From a virus, in IMG/VR virus record IMGVR_UViG_3300008116_000022, positions 36,084 to 100,083 of that record: a DNA stretch of 64,000 nucleotides. The stretch is one strand, 5' to 3'. Below, in pieces: positions 7,293-14,553 of the stretch (its first letter is position 1; each line of letters starts with the position of its first letter). Below the pieces are notes generated by a model that worked only from the letters and a program-made list of their open reading frames with translations, did not search any database and was not told where the DNA came from. A program made the translations under genes and the position numbers.

Positions 7293-7538
7293 TTAGTTAT
7301 TTTTAGCTAGATTCAGCAGGAAAACAGCCACCCAGTCCGGTAATTCGTCGGCGTAGAACCATTTCTGGACGGTTGCGGTTACAGGTGGTTGTAGCCCAGT
7401 TCCTTCATAATATTTAGATATTTTTTGCTCAACCCAGTTGATACAAAACTTTTGGTAGCCGCGATCGCCGGGATTTAGTCCGGCTGCTTTTGCCTCTTTT
7501 TGGGGTAAAACTGGTTCAATTAGCTTCATTCGTGCCAT
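7293..7538 (-). CDS. Small hypothetical protein
   Basis: 81 residues beginning MARMKLIEPVLPQKEAKAAG. An amphipathic N-terminal part is followed by KFCINWVEQKISKYYEG and a C-terminal WFYADELPDWVAVFLLNLA helix. No known domain recognised. AGGAG lies 12 bases before the ATG. It is separated from the operon downstream by the 18-bp palindrome and a promoter, so it is probably transcribed alone. Confidence 0.5.
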   Translation of the reverse strand: MARMKLIEPVLPQKEAKAAGLNPGDRGYQKFCINWVEQKISKYYEGTGLQPPVTATVQKWFYADELPDWVAVFLLNLAKNN

Positions 7539-7569
7539 AATTAGTTAGCTCCTGTGCGGGGTGACATAT

Positions 7570-7598
7570 CCCTCTAATTGCTCTCAACAATTAGAGGG
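7570..7598. promoter_or_regulatory. Hairpin in the 5' region of the 7538 gene
   Basis: Perfect 11-bp inverted repeat (CCCTCTAATTG/CAATTAGAGGG) with a 7-nt loop in the divergent region 7539-7669. Its arms resemble CTCTAATAGAG in the promoter at 7215-7243 and CCTCTATTAG at 7624-7633, so it may be an operator instead of an RNA hairpin. Confidence 0.4.
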
Positions 7599-7669
7599 AT
7601 TTTAATTTTAAAAATAGCATATTCCTCTATTAGTGTGCTATTAGTGGAAATAATAGTTTTAGGTTCTAT

Positions 7670-8038
7670 ATGACTAAGCCACGGACAAGAGAAGAGATTG
7701 AGAAGGATATTGCCACCCATCCTGACCGGGGGTTGATCAACGGCAAAAAAGTAGTTAACGACGAACCCAGGGAAGTTCGCGCTAAAATCTCTAGTGCGTT
7801 AAAGCGCAAGGTGTTAAGAATAGGTGCGTGCTATGGCATGGACATAACGGACGTAATCAAAATGGCTGTAGCGACTTTATGGAGACAGGAACAGCAAGTA
7901 GTTGAGTCTCACGAAAAAGAGAAGGCTGCTGAGTTTGGAGTATCAGTACAAGATATCCAGATGAAATCTTTTGGTCACTACAAAAATGTCAGCAGACGAA
8001 AAAGATTAAACTTCACAAAATCTAAAGAAGATGAGTAA
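7670..8038 (+). CDS. Putative ribbon-helix-helix DNA-binding protein
   Basis: 122 residues. The central EVRAKISSALKRKVLRIGACYGMDITDVIKMAV segment (about 40-72) fits a ribbon-helix-helix: a short beta strand followed by two helices. Both flanks are basic. No ribosome site precedes the ATG (GGTTCTATATG). It starts the rightward operon and faces the leftward genes across a 131-base divergent region, a natural place for a transcriptional switch. The stop overlaps the next start by 8 bases. Confidence 0.5.
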   Translation: MTKPRTREEIEKDIATHPDRGLINGKKVVNDEPREVRAKISSALKRKVLRIGACYGMDITDVIKMAVATLWRQEQQVVESHEKEKAAEFGVSVQDIQMKSFGHYKNVSRRKRLNFTKSKEDE

Positions 8039-8516
8039 GATATTATTTTTGTCCCTAAATGCCATTAGGCAATCTAAATCAGGAAGTAGTATTATCCTCA
8101 ACCCACGAGACCAGGAATTAATACCAGGGGTGATAGACATCGTTAGTAAATATTCAGATTGGGATATTACTGGAATTACGAACCAAGTGGGAATACAAGG
8201 GCGCAAAAAGACATTATCATCTTGTATTCAGGAACAAATCTACACAATGGAATTGTTACCCAATTTAAGTTCTGTTAATTTCTGTACAACCTTTGATGGA
8301 AGTACGGCTTATAGGTGTCATCGTGATACTGCTTGGGTTGAGTTACCTTTTGGGCGTAATTACCGCAAGCCCGCGCCTGGTATGATTCACCAATTTATTG
8401 AGGATTATACATCACTACCATTGACTCATGCTTTAATGGTAGGTGTAAACAGAGATGATCAGCAATGCGCCTTGTCTGCTGGTATTGATTTTATTTGGGC
8501 TGATGAGTGGAGGTAA
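8031..8516 (+). CDS. HAD-fold phosphatase-like protein lacking catalytic aspartates
   Basis: 161 residues aligned by eye to the HAD-IIIA / polynucleotide 3'-phosphatase layout: motif II GITNQVG (48-54), motif III YRKPAPGM (111-118) and motif IV MVGVNRDDQ (136-144) followed by AGIDFIWADEW. Motif I, normally DxDGT, reads SLNAI at residues 8-12, so the nucleophile and the general acid are both replaced. Motif IV has GVN where GDR is usual. The fold is kept but phosphatase chemistry should be lost, so this is probably a pseudoenzyme with a binding or regulatory role. It overlaps the preceding gene by 8 bases. Confidence 0.65.
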   Translation: MSKILFLSLNAIRQSKSGSSIILNPRDQELIPGVIDIVSKYSDWDITGITNQVGIQGRKKTLSSCIQEQIYTMELLPNLSSVNFCTTFDGSTAYRCHRDTAWVELPFGRNYRKPAPGMIHQFIEDYTSLPLTHALMVGVNRDDQQCALSAGIDFIWADEWR

Positions 8517-8518
8517 GT

Positions 8519-8746
8519 ATGTGGAAAGTTCCATTGTTGACTGTATTGCAATACCTGAATAGTGAGTGCAATGATCTCAAGAATCAAGAAAAACAGGTAA
8601 TCAAGGTTTTAGAAGCATTGGTTATTATTTGCGAAAACGAATATATAGCTGAGAAAATTCTAGACACTGCGGAAAAATACCGTAGCAATTCTCACGGTTT
8701 TACTACATTACAAGAACTAATGGAGGCAATTGTAGTTTATGAATGA
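8519..8746 (+). CDS. Small hypothetical protein
   Basis: 75 residues, starting MWKVPLLTVLQYLNSECND. A GGAGG ribosome site six bases before the ATG at 8519 fixes the start; a GTG 12 bases earlier lacks such support. Mostly helical and acidic; no family recognised. It overlaps the next gene by 8 bases. Confidence 0.5.
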   Translation: MWKVPLLTVLQYLNSECNDLKNQEKQVIKVLEALVIICENEYIAEKILDTAEKYRSNSHGFTTLQELMEAIVVYE

Positions 8747-9227
8747 ATACCCTGAACGGTGGGTACGGGCTAATTGTGTAGAACTCTATAATGGTGCAAT
8801 ATGCGATCGCACCTGGCGGAAATACAAGCGTATATGTCGAGTACCGGACGGTCGCAAAAACCCAAAAGACACTGAACCAATGGTTGACAAGACTTATGCC
8901 CAGCGGTTATTCATGCTTGCGTATATGCGGTGTGAGCAAAAGCGAGGGAACAAACACCCTGCTGGTTGGCAGTCCCGTATTAGTTTAAAAGAAATAATTA
9001 CACGCCTAAACCAACCTGCAACAAAAGTAGCATTGGATCAAGCGTTGGGAAATGGGGTACGCATTGATGGTGTACTAGGAAAGGATGTACCGAACTGGCT
9101 ACAGAGACAGCTAGGCAAATCTGTATCTGTGCGGACACTAAGAAGATGGGCAAAGAAAAACGGGGTAGACTTTTGCTCTCATCTCCCCGTGCCTATTCCC
9201 ACATTAAACTTGTTTCTTCAGATTTAG
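8739..9227 (+). CDS. Hypothetical basic protein with C-terminal helix-turn-helix-like segment
   Basis: 162 residues, basic. The C-terminal GKSVSVRTLRRWAKKNGVDF looks like a helix-turn-helix recognition unit, and the N-terminal half (DRTWRKYKRICRV) could be another. A possible DNA-binding early protein. It ends the 7670-9227 operon, which is closed by the terminator at 9237-9264. Confidence 0.45.
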   Translation: MNEYPERWVRANCVELYNGAICDRTWRKYKRICRVPDGRKNPKDTEPMVDKTYAQRLFMLAYMRCEQKRGNKHPAGWQSRISLKEIITRLNQPATKVALDQALGNGVRIDGVLGKDVPNWLQRQLGKSVSVRTLRRWAKKNGVDFCSHLPVPIPTLNLFLQI

Positions 9228-9236
9228 CCCGCTTTT

Positions 9237-9264
9237 TGCCAGGTCTGCTTTCCTGGCATTTTTT
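9237..9264 (+). terminator. Intrinsic terminator after 7670-9227 operon
   Basis: Stem TGCCAGG/CCTGGCA with an 8-nt loop followed by TTTTTT. Confidence 0.8.
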
Positions 9265-9296
9265 GATTTTAGCACAAACATAACCAGGTGACAAAT

Positions 9297-9797
9297 ATGT
9301 TATTAAAAACACTAGGAATTGGATTATCATTACTATTGATGGCTACGTCCCCGGCAAAAGCTCAATGGGGTGGTGCTAAATGGGGAATGACCCTGGAGCA
9401 GGTGTCTAAAGTTGCACCAAACAAGCTTGAGATCATGAAAGGTACTTGCGGTGAAGACTTTAAGTTAGGCAGAGAAGTTTACAATACCTACTGGACTGGC
9501 TATAACGCTGTTTACGTTGTTTGCTATATTTTTGACAGCAATAAATTAAATGAAATAATATTATTGTCTACTAATGTTAGCACCCATTTGGAACACTTAA
9601 CCAAAAAGTACAAAGATGCTCCGGTAAAAACAAATTCTGTGGGTGATACGATTACTCCCACAGGAGCGCTTAGAAGGTACGTTAGAAGAAGCTGGAAAAC
9701 AAAAAAAGAAGAGGTGACATTTAAAACAGTTCATGATGACGGTAAGCTTAAATTAGAAATGGTTATCTTTTCAAATATCCAGGAAACAGATGATTAA
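9297..9797 (+). CDS. Secreted hypothetical protein with signal peptide
   Basis: 166 residues from ATG at 9297, supported by AGGTGA upstream. Residues 1-22 (MLLKTLGIGLSLLLMATSPAKA) form a typical signal peptide with an AKA cleavage site. The mature part has two cysteines (GTCGEDF, YVVCYIF) that could pair in the periplasm and a repeated alpha/beta pattern. No enzyme motif recognised. A periplasmic protein carried by a phage often alters the host envelope or superinfection; here this is only a possibility. Confidence 0.55.
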   Translation: MLLKTLGIGLSLLLMATSPAKAQWGGAKWGMTLEQVSKVAPNKLEIMKGTCGEDFKLGREVYNTYWTGYNAVYVVCYIFDSNKLNEIILLSTNVSTHLEHLTKKYKDAPVKTNSVGDTITPTGALRRYVRRSWKTKKEEVTFKTVHDDGKLKLEMVIFSNIQETDD

Positions 9798-9881
9798 AAA
9801 TGATGTTTGGAACAAGCCTCAAGAGGGCATGATTAAATATCAACATTAAAAGTTGTAACCGTAGCTAAAGTTTGATTTTTG

Positions 9882-9890
9882 TGATATAAT
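9882..9890 (+). promoter_or_regulatory. Extended -10 promoter
   Basis: TGATATAAT (TGnTATAAT form). No good -35 at the usual distance, as expected for extended -10 promoters. Similar elements precede the KilA-N, antirepressor and primase genes. Confidence 0.5.
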
Positions 9891-9921
9891 TGTAGATGTC
9901 AAACTCTGATAAATTAAGGGT

Positions 9922-9944
9922 GCTGTTGGCTAATAACCAACAGC
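9922..9944 (+). promoter_or_regulatory. Leader hairpin before 9954 gene
   Basis: 8-bp perfect stem (GCTGTTGG/CCAACAGC) with a 7-nt loop, ending 9 bases before the start codon and followed by TTTATC. It could act on translation or as a weak attenuator. Confidence 0.4.
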
Positions 9945-9953
9945 TTTATCATT

Positions 9954-10283
9954 ATGTATGCAGTTGCACCAAGTTCTTTAAAATTAAAGTGGGATAATGC
10001 AGTACAGTATGAATCTTTTTTCCTTTCTCAGAATTACCAGGGTGGGGTTGACGAGAGAGGAAACAGGAATCAACTTAATCAAACCACGGCAACCCAAACT
10101 TTAACCCTGACCATAGACAATCAGTTTGAATATGTAGAAATAGATGAATTTTTAACAGAAAATTTAGGTAGACCATTCTATTTTGATTCAGTTCTTTATC
10201 GTTGCGAGACATTCAAATTTACTTATTTAAGCGCAGTTGTTTTTGAGTTAGAACTAAGCTTAATTCAAGTATTCAGACCTTGA
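9954..10283 (+). CDS. Hypothetical protein, possible tail protein M-like
   Basis: 109 residues, the length of lambda gpM. A beta-rich body (TQTLTLTIDNQ), a helix (YVEIDEFLTENLGRPF), a YRCETFKF strand and a LELSLIQVF end follow the order seen in the M-like protein at 61914-62450. The resemblance is weak and by eye. It lies far from the tail genes, in the regulatory region, and has its own promoter and leader hairpin. Confidence 0.35.
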   Translation: MYAVAPSSLKLKWDNAVQYESFFLSQNYQGGVDERGNRNQLNQTTATQTLTLTIDNQFEYVEIDEFLTENLGRPFYFDSVLYRCETFKFTYLSAVVFELELSLIQVFRP

Positions 10284-10308
10284 CGTTATCCGTAATTTGA
10301 TATATGAT
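10280..10308 (+). promoter_or_regulatory. Sigma70-type promoter for 10348-11234
   Basis: TTGACG (10280-10285), 17-base spacer, TATGAT (10303-10308). The -35 overlaps the stop of the previous gene. An AAAAGGGAA ribosome site precedes the ATG at 10348. Confidence 0.55.
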
Positions 10309-10347
10309 AATAATTAATAAACAGGAAACCAAAAGGGAATTTAAACT

Positions 10348-10611
10348 ATGAAAACTTGGAATTTAGAAATTAATGTTATAGTCACTCCAAACCTCTCACA
10401 AGAGGATATTGTTGCCATACTTCAGACGGAACTTGATCATCCAGACATAGAATTTTTGGTAGTTTCAAAAGCCAAAGAAGAGAAGGAAAACAGGTTTTTA
10501 AGGGGATTTTCCCTTATTAAAAATAATTTTACTTGGTGGTCGTATCACATTGATGCAACCCCTCGTGATTGGAGAGATGATACTTTTTTCTGGAATCTTC
10601 TTAGTATCTAA
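10348..10611 (+). CDS. Small hypothetical protein
   Basis: 87 residues, alternating beta and helix (LEINVIVTPNLSQEDIVAIL), tryptophan-rich near the end (FTWWSYH, DWRDDTFFW). No family recognised. AAAAGGGAA before the ATG supports the start. It is co-transcribed with the PadR-like gene 11 bases downstream. Confidence 0.5.
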   Translation: MKTWNLEINVIVTPNLSQEDIVAILQTELDHPDIEFLVVSKAKEEKENRFLRGFSLIKNNFTWWSYHIDATPRDWRDDTFFWNLLSI

Positions 10612-10622
10612 ATAAGGGAAAA

Positions 10623-11234
10623 ATGAGTGCTTGGTTAACTAGTTATACGAACAGTCAGAAATACGCAGAAGAAGCAGAGCATCTGCGTAAGACACACAGA
10701 ATAGAGGAGTCTACGCAGATGTTCCTTTTGGCTGCCCAAGAAGAGGAACGGGCATTAAACTCTGTTGACCCTGGAAATACCAAGAGGGTTGCAACAATAG
10801 TGGTTAAGTGTGCGTCTCTGTACGTAAAAGCTGACAACCCTGAAAAAGCAAAAGAGATTGCGGAAAAATACTTAAACGATAAGCTGCCAGTTTTTGTATC
10901 AAAGCAATTAAAAGAAATTGTCCGTTGGTGCAACAAGAGCATGAAGTTATCTATCAGTGAAGAATTGATTTTAAGAGCTATCTGCGATCGCACAATGTAC
11001 GGACTTGAGATCAAACAAGCACTTAGCAAATGCTGCGGACATGACATTGGTTATGGGAGTTTGTACCCATCTCTGAACAGGCTGACTGAGAAAGAACTTA
11101 TTGAAAAGGTTAGTAGCGTGGTAGTCAAGGGCAAAAATCGGGACTACTACCGATTAACCAAGTTAGGCACTGATGTGATGAGTAGCATAGAGGAGAATTA
11201 CGTAAAGCTTAAACATTGGAAACAAAATAAATAA
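10623..11234 (+). CDS. PadR-like winged-helix regulator with helical N-terminal domain
   Basis: 203 residues. The C-terminal half (about 112-203) has the PadR layout: SEELILRAICDRTMYGLEI, then GYGSLYPSLNRLTEKELIE, then a DYYRLTKLG wing and a helix for dimerisation. The N-terminal half is a run of paired helices of TPR type (EESTQMFLLAAQEEERALNS, ASLYVKADNPEKAKEIAEKY). PadR proteins are dimeric repressors; the N-terminal domain may sense a partner. Closed by the terminator at 11247-11276. Confidence 0.7.
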   Translation: MSAWLTSYTNSQKYAEEAEHLRKTHRIEESTQMFLLAAQEEERALNSVDPGNTKRVATIVVKCASLYVKADNPEKAKEIAEKYLNDKLPVFVSKQLKEIVRWCNKSMKLSISEELILRAICDRTMYGLEIKQALSKCCGHDIGYGSLYPSLNRLTEKELIEKVSSVVVKGKNRDYYRLTKLGTDVMSSIEENYVKLKHWKQNK

Positions 11235-11246
11235 CAAGTATTGAGT

Positions 11247-11276
11247 AAGCGGGCTGGGTTAATACTTGACCCGCTT
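11247..11276 (+). terminator. Intrinsic terminator after PadR-like gene
   Basis: Stem AAGCGGG/CCCGCTT followed by TTTTATTTATT. A second overlapping stem (CAAGTATT at 11235-11242 with AATACTTG at 11261-11268) could compete with it. Confidence 0.7.
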
Positions 11277-11389
11277 TTATTTATTAATTATGCTTAAATA
11301 AAATATTGTATTAAGATTAATAAAAAAGCAGAGCAATTAACTAACATATATGTATGATTACCGGAAATTAAAATAAGAGGGGTCTTATT

Positions 11390-11953
11390 ATGAAATGGGA
11401 AAAACTACCAAAACCATGGACTAAAGAACAGTGTCGTCGTCGTTACGTTGAGAGCGAGGAGGATATAGGTATCAGAAAACTAGCTGTCCAGGCTGGCTTG
11501 AGTAAGGGAACCGTTGAAGGATGGGTAAAGCGAGAATTGTGGGTAGACCAAAGAAGACGCTACCAAGACACTTTGCAGACAACTATTCAGGTTAAAACTA
11601 TACACAGGGTATCCGAGAGAATATCAGATGAATTGTCTCAAATTATCATCGAAAACTACAAAGTACACAAACTCACTAGGGATTATGTAGCTAAAATAAT
11701 TGAGCAAAAAGCTAGGCAACTAGCAGAAGATTTGGAACTGCCGGGAGAAGAAAGAAAGAGGGCGATTTCCCAACATAGCGCACCTGAAACAAACCAGTGG
11801 TCACAAGCCCTACAGCGGTCAACAAATGCCATTAACGAGACTAGAGGAATAAAATATTATGTTGATGTTAATGCGGCTGTTGATAAGTTAGCTAAAGAGG
11901 GCTACCAAATCATTGATCCAAGCAAGAATGAAGATGATGATGAAGATATATAA
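11390..11953 (+). CDS. Probable phage terminase small subunit
   Basis: 187 residues. The N-terminal unit IGIRKLAVQAGLSKGTVEGWVKRELW is a helix-turn-helix of the kind found in small terminases (Nu1/PBSX type), followed by a long helical oligomerisation region and an acidic C terminus (NEDDDEDI). Small terminases bind the packaging site and recruit the large subunit. Against this call, the large subunit is 16 kb away on the other strand, so a general regulator remains possible. GAGGGG eight bases before the ATG supports the start. Confidence 0.5.
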   Translation: MKWEKLPKPWTKEQCRRRYVESEEDIGIRKLAVQAGLSKGTVEGWVKRELWVDQRRRYQDTLQTTIQVKTIHRVSERISDELSQIIIENYKVHKLTRDYVAKIIEQKARQLAEDLELPGEERKRAISQHSAPETNQWSQALQRSTNAINETRGIKYYVDVNAAVDKLAKEGYQIIDPSKNEDDDEDI

Positions 11954-12257
11954 AGTTTTTGATGTCACTGGACATGGCGCGATCGCGCCAGCGATCGCTA
12001 TTGAACACGGACAAAGATTGTACAGATTAGTTCATCCCCATTTGTTAAATGGGGAATCATTGCAATTAGATTTTACAGGAGTAGAAACATTGACTGATGT
12101 TTTTATAGGTCAATCACTTGGGCAATTATTCAGAGATATTCCTGCCCAAAAAATCAGAGAATTGATTGACTTTAAAGGATTAGACAATGACAAATATGGT
12201 ATGATACAACGTACAATGAACAGAGCCTACAGGTGGTATTTCAATGAGCAAAATTAA
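11940..12257 (+). CDS. STAS-like (DUF4325-type) protein
   Basis: 105 residues from the last of four clustered ATG codons (11928-11940), all inside the end of the previous gene; the exact start is uncertain. GQRLYRLVHPHLLNGESLQL then DFTGVETLTDVFIGQSLGQL match the small STAS-like domain known as DUF4325 (glycine turn, LDFtGV strand, helix). Members are often found beside phage and defence regulators, with unclear function. Overlaps the methylase gene by 14 bases, so the two are probably made together. A pair of HIP1 octamers lies near its 5' end. Confidence 0.6.
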   Translation: MKIYKVFDVTGHGAIAPAIAIEHGQRLYRLVHPHLLNGESLQLDFTGVETLTDVFIGQSLGQLFRDIPAQKIRELIDFKGLDNDKYGMIQRTMNRAYRWYFNEQN

Positions 12258-13533
12258 CCGTGGACAAATTGAAGAATGGGATATTGATGAATTAACTCCC
12301 TATGGAAATAATGCTAAGTTACATCCTGATTCCCACATTGAACAAATAGCTAACTCCATTAAGGAATTTACTTTTCTTGACCCAATAGCGGTAGATGAGA
12401 ATGGTGAAGTATTGGAAGGTCACGGACGGCTTTTAGCAGCCAAGAAACGAGGTGACAATACAATTCCCGTAATTCAAATTACTGGGCTGTCAGATGCTCA
12501 AAAAGTGGCATATCGGTTAGCACATAACAAACTGACCATGAACACTGGATTTGACCCGGAAATGTTAAAGATTGATTTTGAGTTTCTACAGGATAGTGAA
12601 TTTGAGTTAAGTTTAACGGGCTTTGAGGAATTGGAATTGAGTTTTTTAGATGATGAACCGGAAGATAATAATAATAATGATGATAGTAACAGTGGTGAGG
12701 ATGATTATGAGCAGCCAGAAGAGATTATTTCACGGGTTAAATTAGATGAGATTTGGCAATTAGGACGGCATTTTATATGTTGTGGTGATTCAACTATCGA
12801 AAGTAATGTTAGGGCTTTGTTGGGTGATAGATTTGGTGATGTGGGGATGGTTTGGAGCGATCCGCCTTATGGGATGAGATTAGATGCTGACTACTCAAAA
12901 ATGGGCAAAGGTATCCCTGAGATTGGGGTTAAAAAAAGTAAGGGGTATGCCAACGTAATAGGAGATCACGAAGATTTTGATCCTTCTGTATTAATAAATT
13001 TATTTCATTTTGTAAAAGAACATTTTTGGTGGGGGTTTGACTATTATGCGGAAAGATTAAACGACAGAAATAACGGATCTATTATTGTTTGGGATAAACG
13101 AGTTTTAGATGCGCTTGACCCCATTCTGGGGTCAAGCTTTGAATTATGCTGGAGCAAAGTTAAACATAAAAGAGAAATCGCCAGGATTCAGTGGAGTGGT
13201 TATTTTGGCACTGAAAAAGAATTTGATCGGAAAAGATGTCATCCTACACAGAAGCCTACTCTTTTATGTGAATGGTTTTTTGAAAAATACGGTGATTCTG
13301 ATGACGTAATATTTGATCCATTTCTTGGTTCTGCGCCGTCAATAATAGCAGCGCAAAAGATGGAAGGCGATCGCACCGTGTACGGATTTGAATTGAGTCC
13401 TGATTATTGCGAAGTTATCATACAACGGTTTGAGAAATTTACGGGTATTGAAGCTAAGTTAATAGGTACGCTTTCCACAAAACTAAAGGATGACACACAA
13501 TCAGAAGAATATTTAAACTCACTAGGGTTTTGA
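12244..13533 (+). CDS. ParB-domain / DNA N4- or N6-methyltransferase fusion
   Basis: 429 residues. The ParB/Srx-like N domain (about 8-95) carries EVLEGHGRLLAA (56-66). An acidic linker (about 135-160) leads to a beta-class amino-methyltransferase: catalytic motif IV SDPPYG (205-210), CHPTQKP (332-338) and the SAM-binding motif DPFLGSAPS (358-366). The usual form of the last motif is DPFxGSGTT, so this one is atypical but keeps the FLGS turn. Such fusions are common in phages and protect DNA from restriction or mark it. Whether the target is the HIP1 octamer is not shown. Confidence 0.85.
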   Translation: MSKINRGQIEEWDIDELTPYGNNAKLHPDSHIEQIANSIKEFTFLDPIAVDENGEVLEGHGRLLAAKKRGDNTIPVIQITGLSDAQKVAYRLAHNKLTMNTGFDPEMLKIDFEFLQDSEFELSLTGFEELELSFLDDEPEDNNNNDDSNSGEDDYEQPEEIISRVKLDEIWQLGRHFICCGDSTIESNVRALLGDRFGDVGMVWSDPPYGMRLDADYSKMGKGIPEIGVKKSKGYANVIGDHEDFDPSVLINLFHFVKEHFWWGFDYYAERLNDRNNGSIIVWDKRVLDALDPILGSSFELCWSKVKHKREIARIQWSGYFGTEKEFDRKRCHPTQKPTLLCEWFFEKYGDSDDVIFDPFLGSAPSIIAAQKMEGDRTVYGFELSPDYCEVIIQRFEKFTGIEAKLIGTLSTKLKDDTQSEEYLNSLGF

Positions 13534-13582
13534 ATGTGCCTAACTAAATTACACTGCAAGTGTTTTGAGTGCCTATAAAATG

Positions 13583-13591
13583 TGTTACAAT
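13583..13591 (+). promoter_or_regulatory. Extended -10 promoter of KilA-N gene
   Basis: TGTTACAAT fits TGnTAnAAT; the -35 region is weak. It lies 75 bases before the start codon. Confidence 0.4.
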
Positions 13592-13602
13592 TGGTATGTA
13601 AT

Positions 13603-13643
13603 CCCCTCGCCGGGTGGTGCGACTAACACCAAGTCCGCAGGGG
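13603..13643 (+). promoter_or_regulatory. Structured 5' leader of KilA-N gene
   Basis: CCCCT (13603-13607) pairs with AGGGG (13639-13643), enclosing GGTG (13613-13616) and CACC (13627-13630). TAACACC recurs at 13650-13656, where it could pair with the same GGTG instead. GAGG lies five bases before the ATG. Confidence 0.4.
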
Positions 13644-13666
13644 AAGTAACCTAACACCGAGGTCAC

Positions 13667-14359
13667 ATGAATAATTTAGCAGTTTTTGATTATAACGGAC
13701 AAACAATTTCTCGCCGTCAAAACGGGTTCATCAACCTTACCCAGATGTGTCAAGCCAACGGGAAACGACTTGACAACTGGACGCGACTAAAACAAACTCA
13801 AGACTACATAAGGATTTTAGCTAACTCACTCACATCTGAGGTAGTTTATTCAGAAGAGGGGGTAAATGGTGGTACTTGGGGACATCCTAGTTTAGCTATC
13901 AACTTAGCTAGATGGATTAGTCCAGAATTTGCTGTGTGGTGTGATGGACATATTTTTAATCTGATGTCAACAGGTAGTACAGCGATCGCACGCCAAATAC
14001 CAAAAACCTATTCTCAAGCGTTGCTAGAAGCTGCAAAGTTGGCAGAAGAGAACGAACGACTAGAAGCACAAAACATCCTTTTAGAACAACAAAATGAGTG
14101 CCTATCTGAAGCGGTTGATGAGTTATTCAACTATTCCTCTATTGTCCGCATAGCCAAGTTTAACGGTATTTCAGAAACTCGGTTTAAGTGGTGCAGACTC
14201 AAAGCAGTATCCGTAAAAATGGGATTGGAAATTAAAAAAGTGCCATGCCCAAGATTTGTTGAGAAAAATTTATACTCTCACGATGCTTGGCGTGTTGCTT
14301 ACCCTGGTATTGCTCTACCCGAAACAACTACACTTGTTATTCAGTCAGTAAAGAACTGA
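13667..14359 (+). CDS. KilA-N domain protein
   Basis: 230 residues. The N-terminal KilA-N fold is clear: NGFINLTQMCQANGKRLDNW (19-38), GGTWGHPSLAINLARWISP and AVWCDGHIFNLM (to about 100). A coiled coil follows (about 117-155), then a C-terminal domain ending in DAWRVAYP that resembles antirepressor C-terminal DNA-binding parts. KilA-N proteins bind DNA and often act in phage gene control. A single-gene unit with its own promoter, structured leader and terminator. Confidence 0.8.
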   Translation: MNNLAVFDYNGQTISRRQNGFINLTQMCQANGKRLDNWTRLKQTQDYIRILANSLTSEVVYSEEGVNGGTWGHPSLAINLARWISPEFAVWCDGHIFNLMSTGSTAIARQIPKTYSQALLEAAKLAEENERLEAQNILLEQQNECLSEAVDELFNYSSIVRIAKFNGISETRFKWCRLKAVSVKMGLEIKKVPCPRFVEKNLYSHDAWRVAYPGIALPETTTLVIQSVKN

Positions 14360-14380
14360 TTTAATTAGTCAAAAACGAAC

Positions 14381-14412
14381 CCCCTGGACTGTCGCTAATC
14401 CAGGGGTTTTTT
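14381..14412 (+). terminator. Intrinsic terminator after KilA-N gene
   Basis: Stem CCCCTGGA/TCCAGGGG followed by TTTTTT. Nearly the same hairpin recurs at 15360-15389 and 15662-15687. Confidence 0.85.
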
Positions 14413-14432
14413 AATCAATACGTCAATAAAGA

Positions 14433-14461
14433 TTGTTATATTTGCGATTACGTGCTATAAT
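14433..14461 (+). promoter_or_regulatory. Promoter of the antirepressor gene
   Basis: TTGTTA (14433-14438), 17-base spacer, TATAAT (14456-14461) with an extended TGC before it. Confidence 0.6.
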
Positions 14462-14467
14462 AGTTGA

Positions 14468-14544
14468 AACCAGCACCGTAAGGAGTGTAGTAGCACTCAG
14501 AACGGTTGTATCACTGGTTAACATTTCACCCGAAAAAGGCGGGT
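14468..14544 (+). promoter_or_regulatory. Nested hairpin leader of the antirepressor gene
   Basis: Three nested stems: AACCAG/CTGGTT (14468-14473 with 14514-14519), ACCGT/ACGGT (14475-14479 with 14502-14506) and GAGTG/CACTC (14483-14487 with 14494-14498). A second hairpin ACCCG/CGGGT (14528-14532 with 14540-14544) holds AAAAAGG, the only ribosome-site-like sequence, in its loop. Fits a regulated leader; the ligand or partner is unknown. Confidence 0.5.
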
Positions 14545-14553
14545 TACTTTGCT

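Noticed and set aside
11390-12257. Toxin-antitoxin pair
   Set aside because: The helix-turn-helix protein fits a small terminase and the second a STAS-like fold; no toxin motif is seen.
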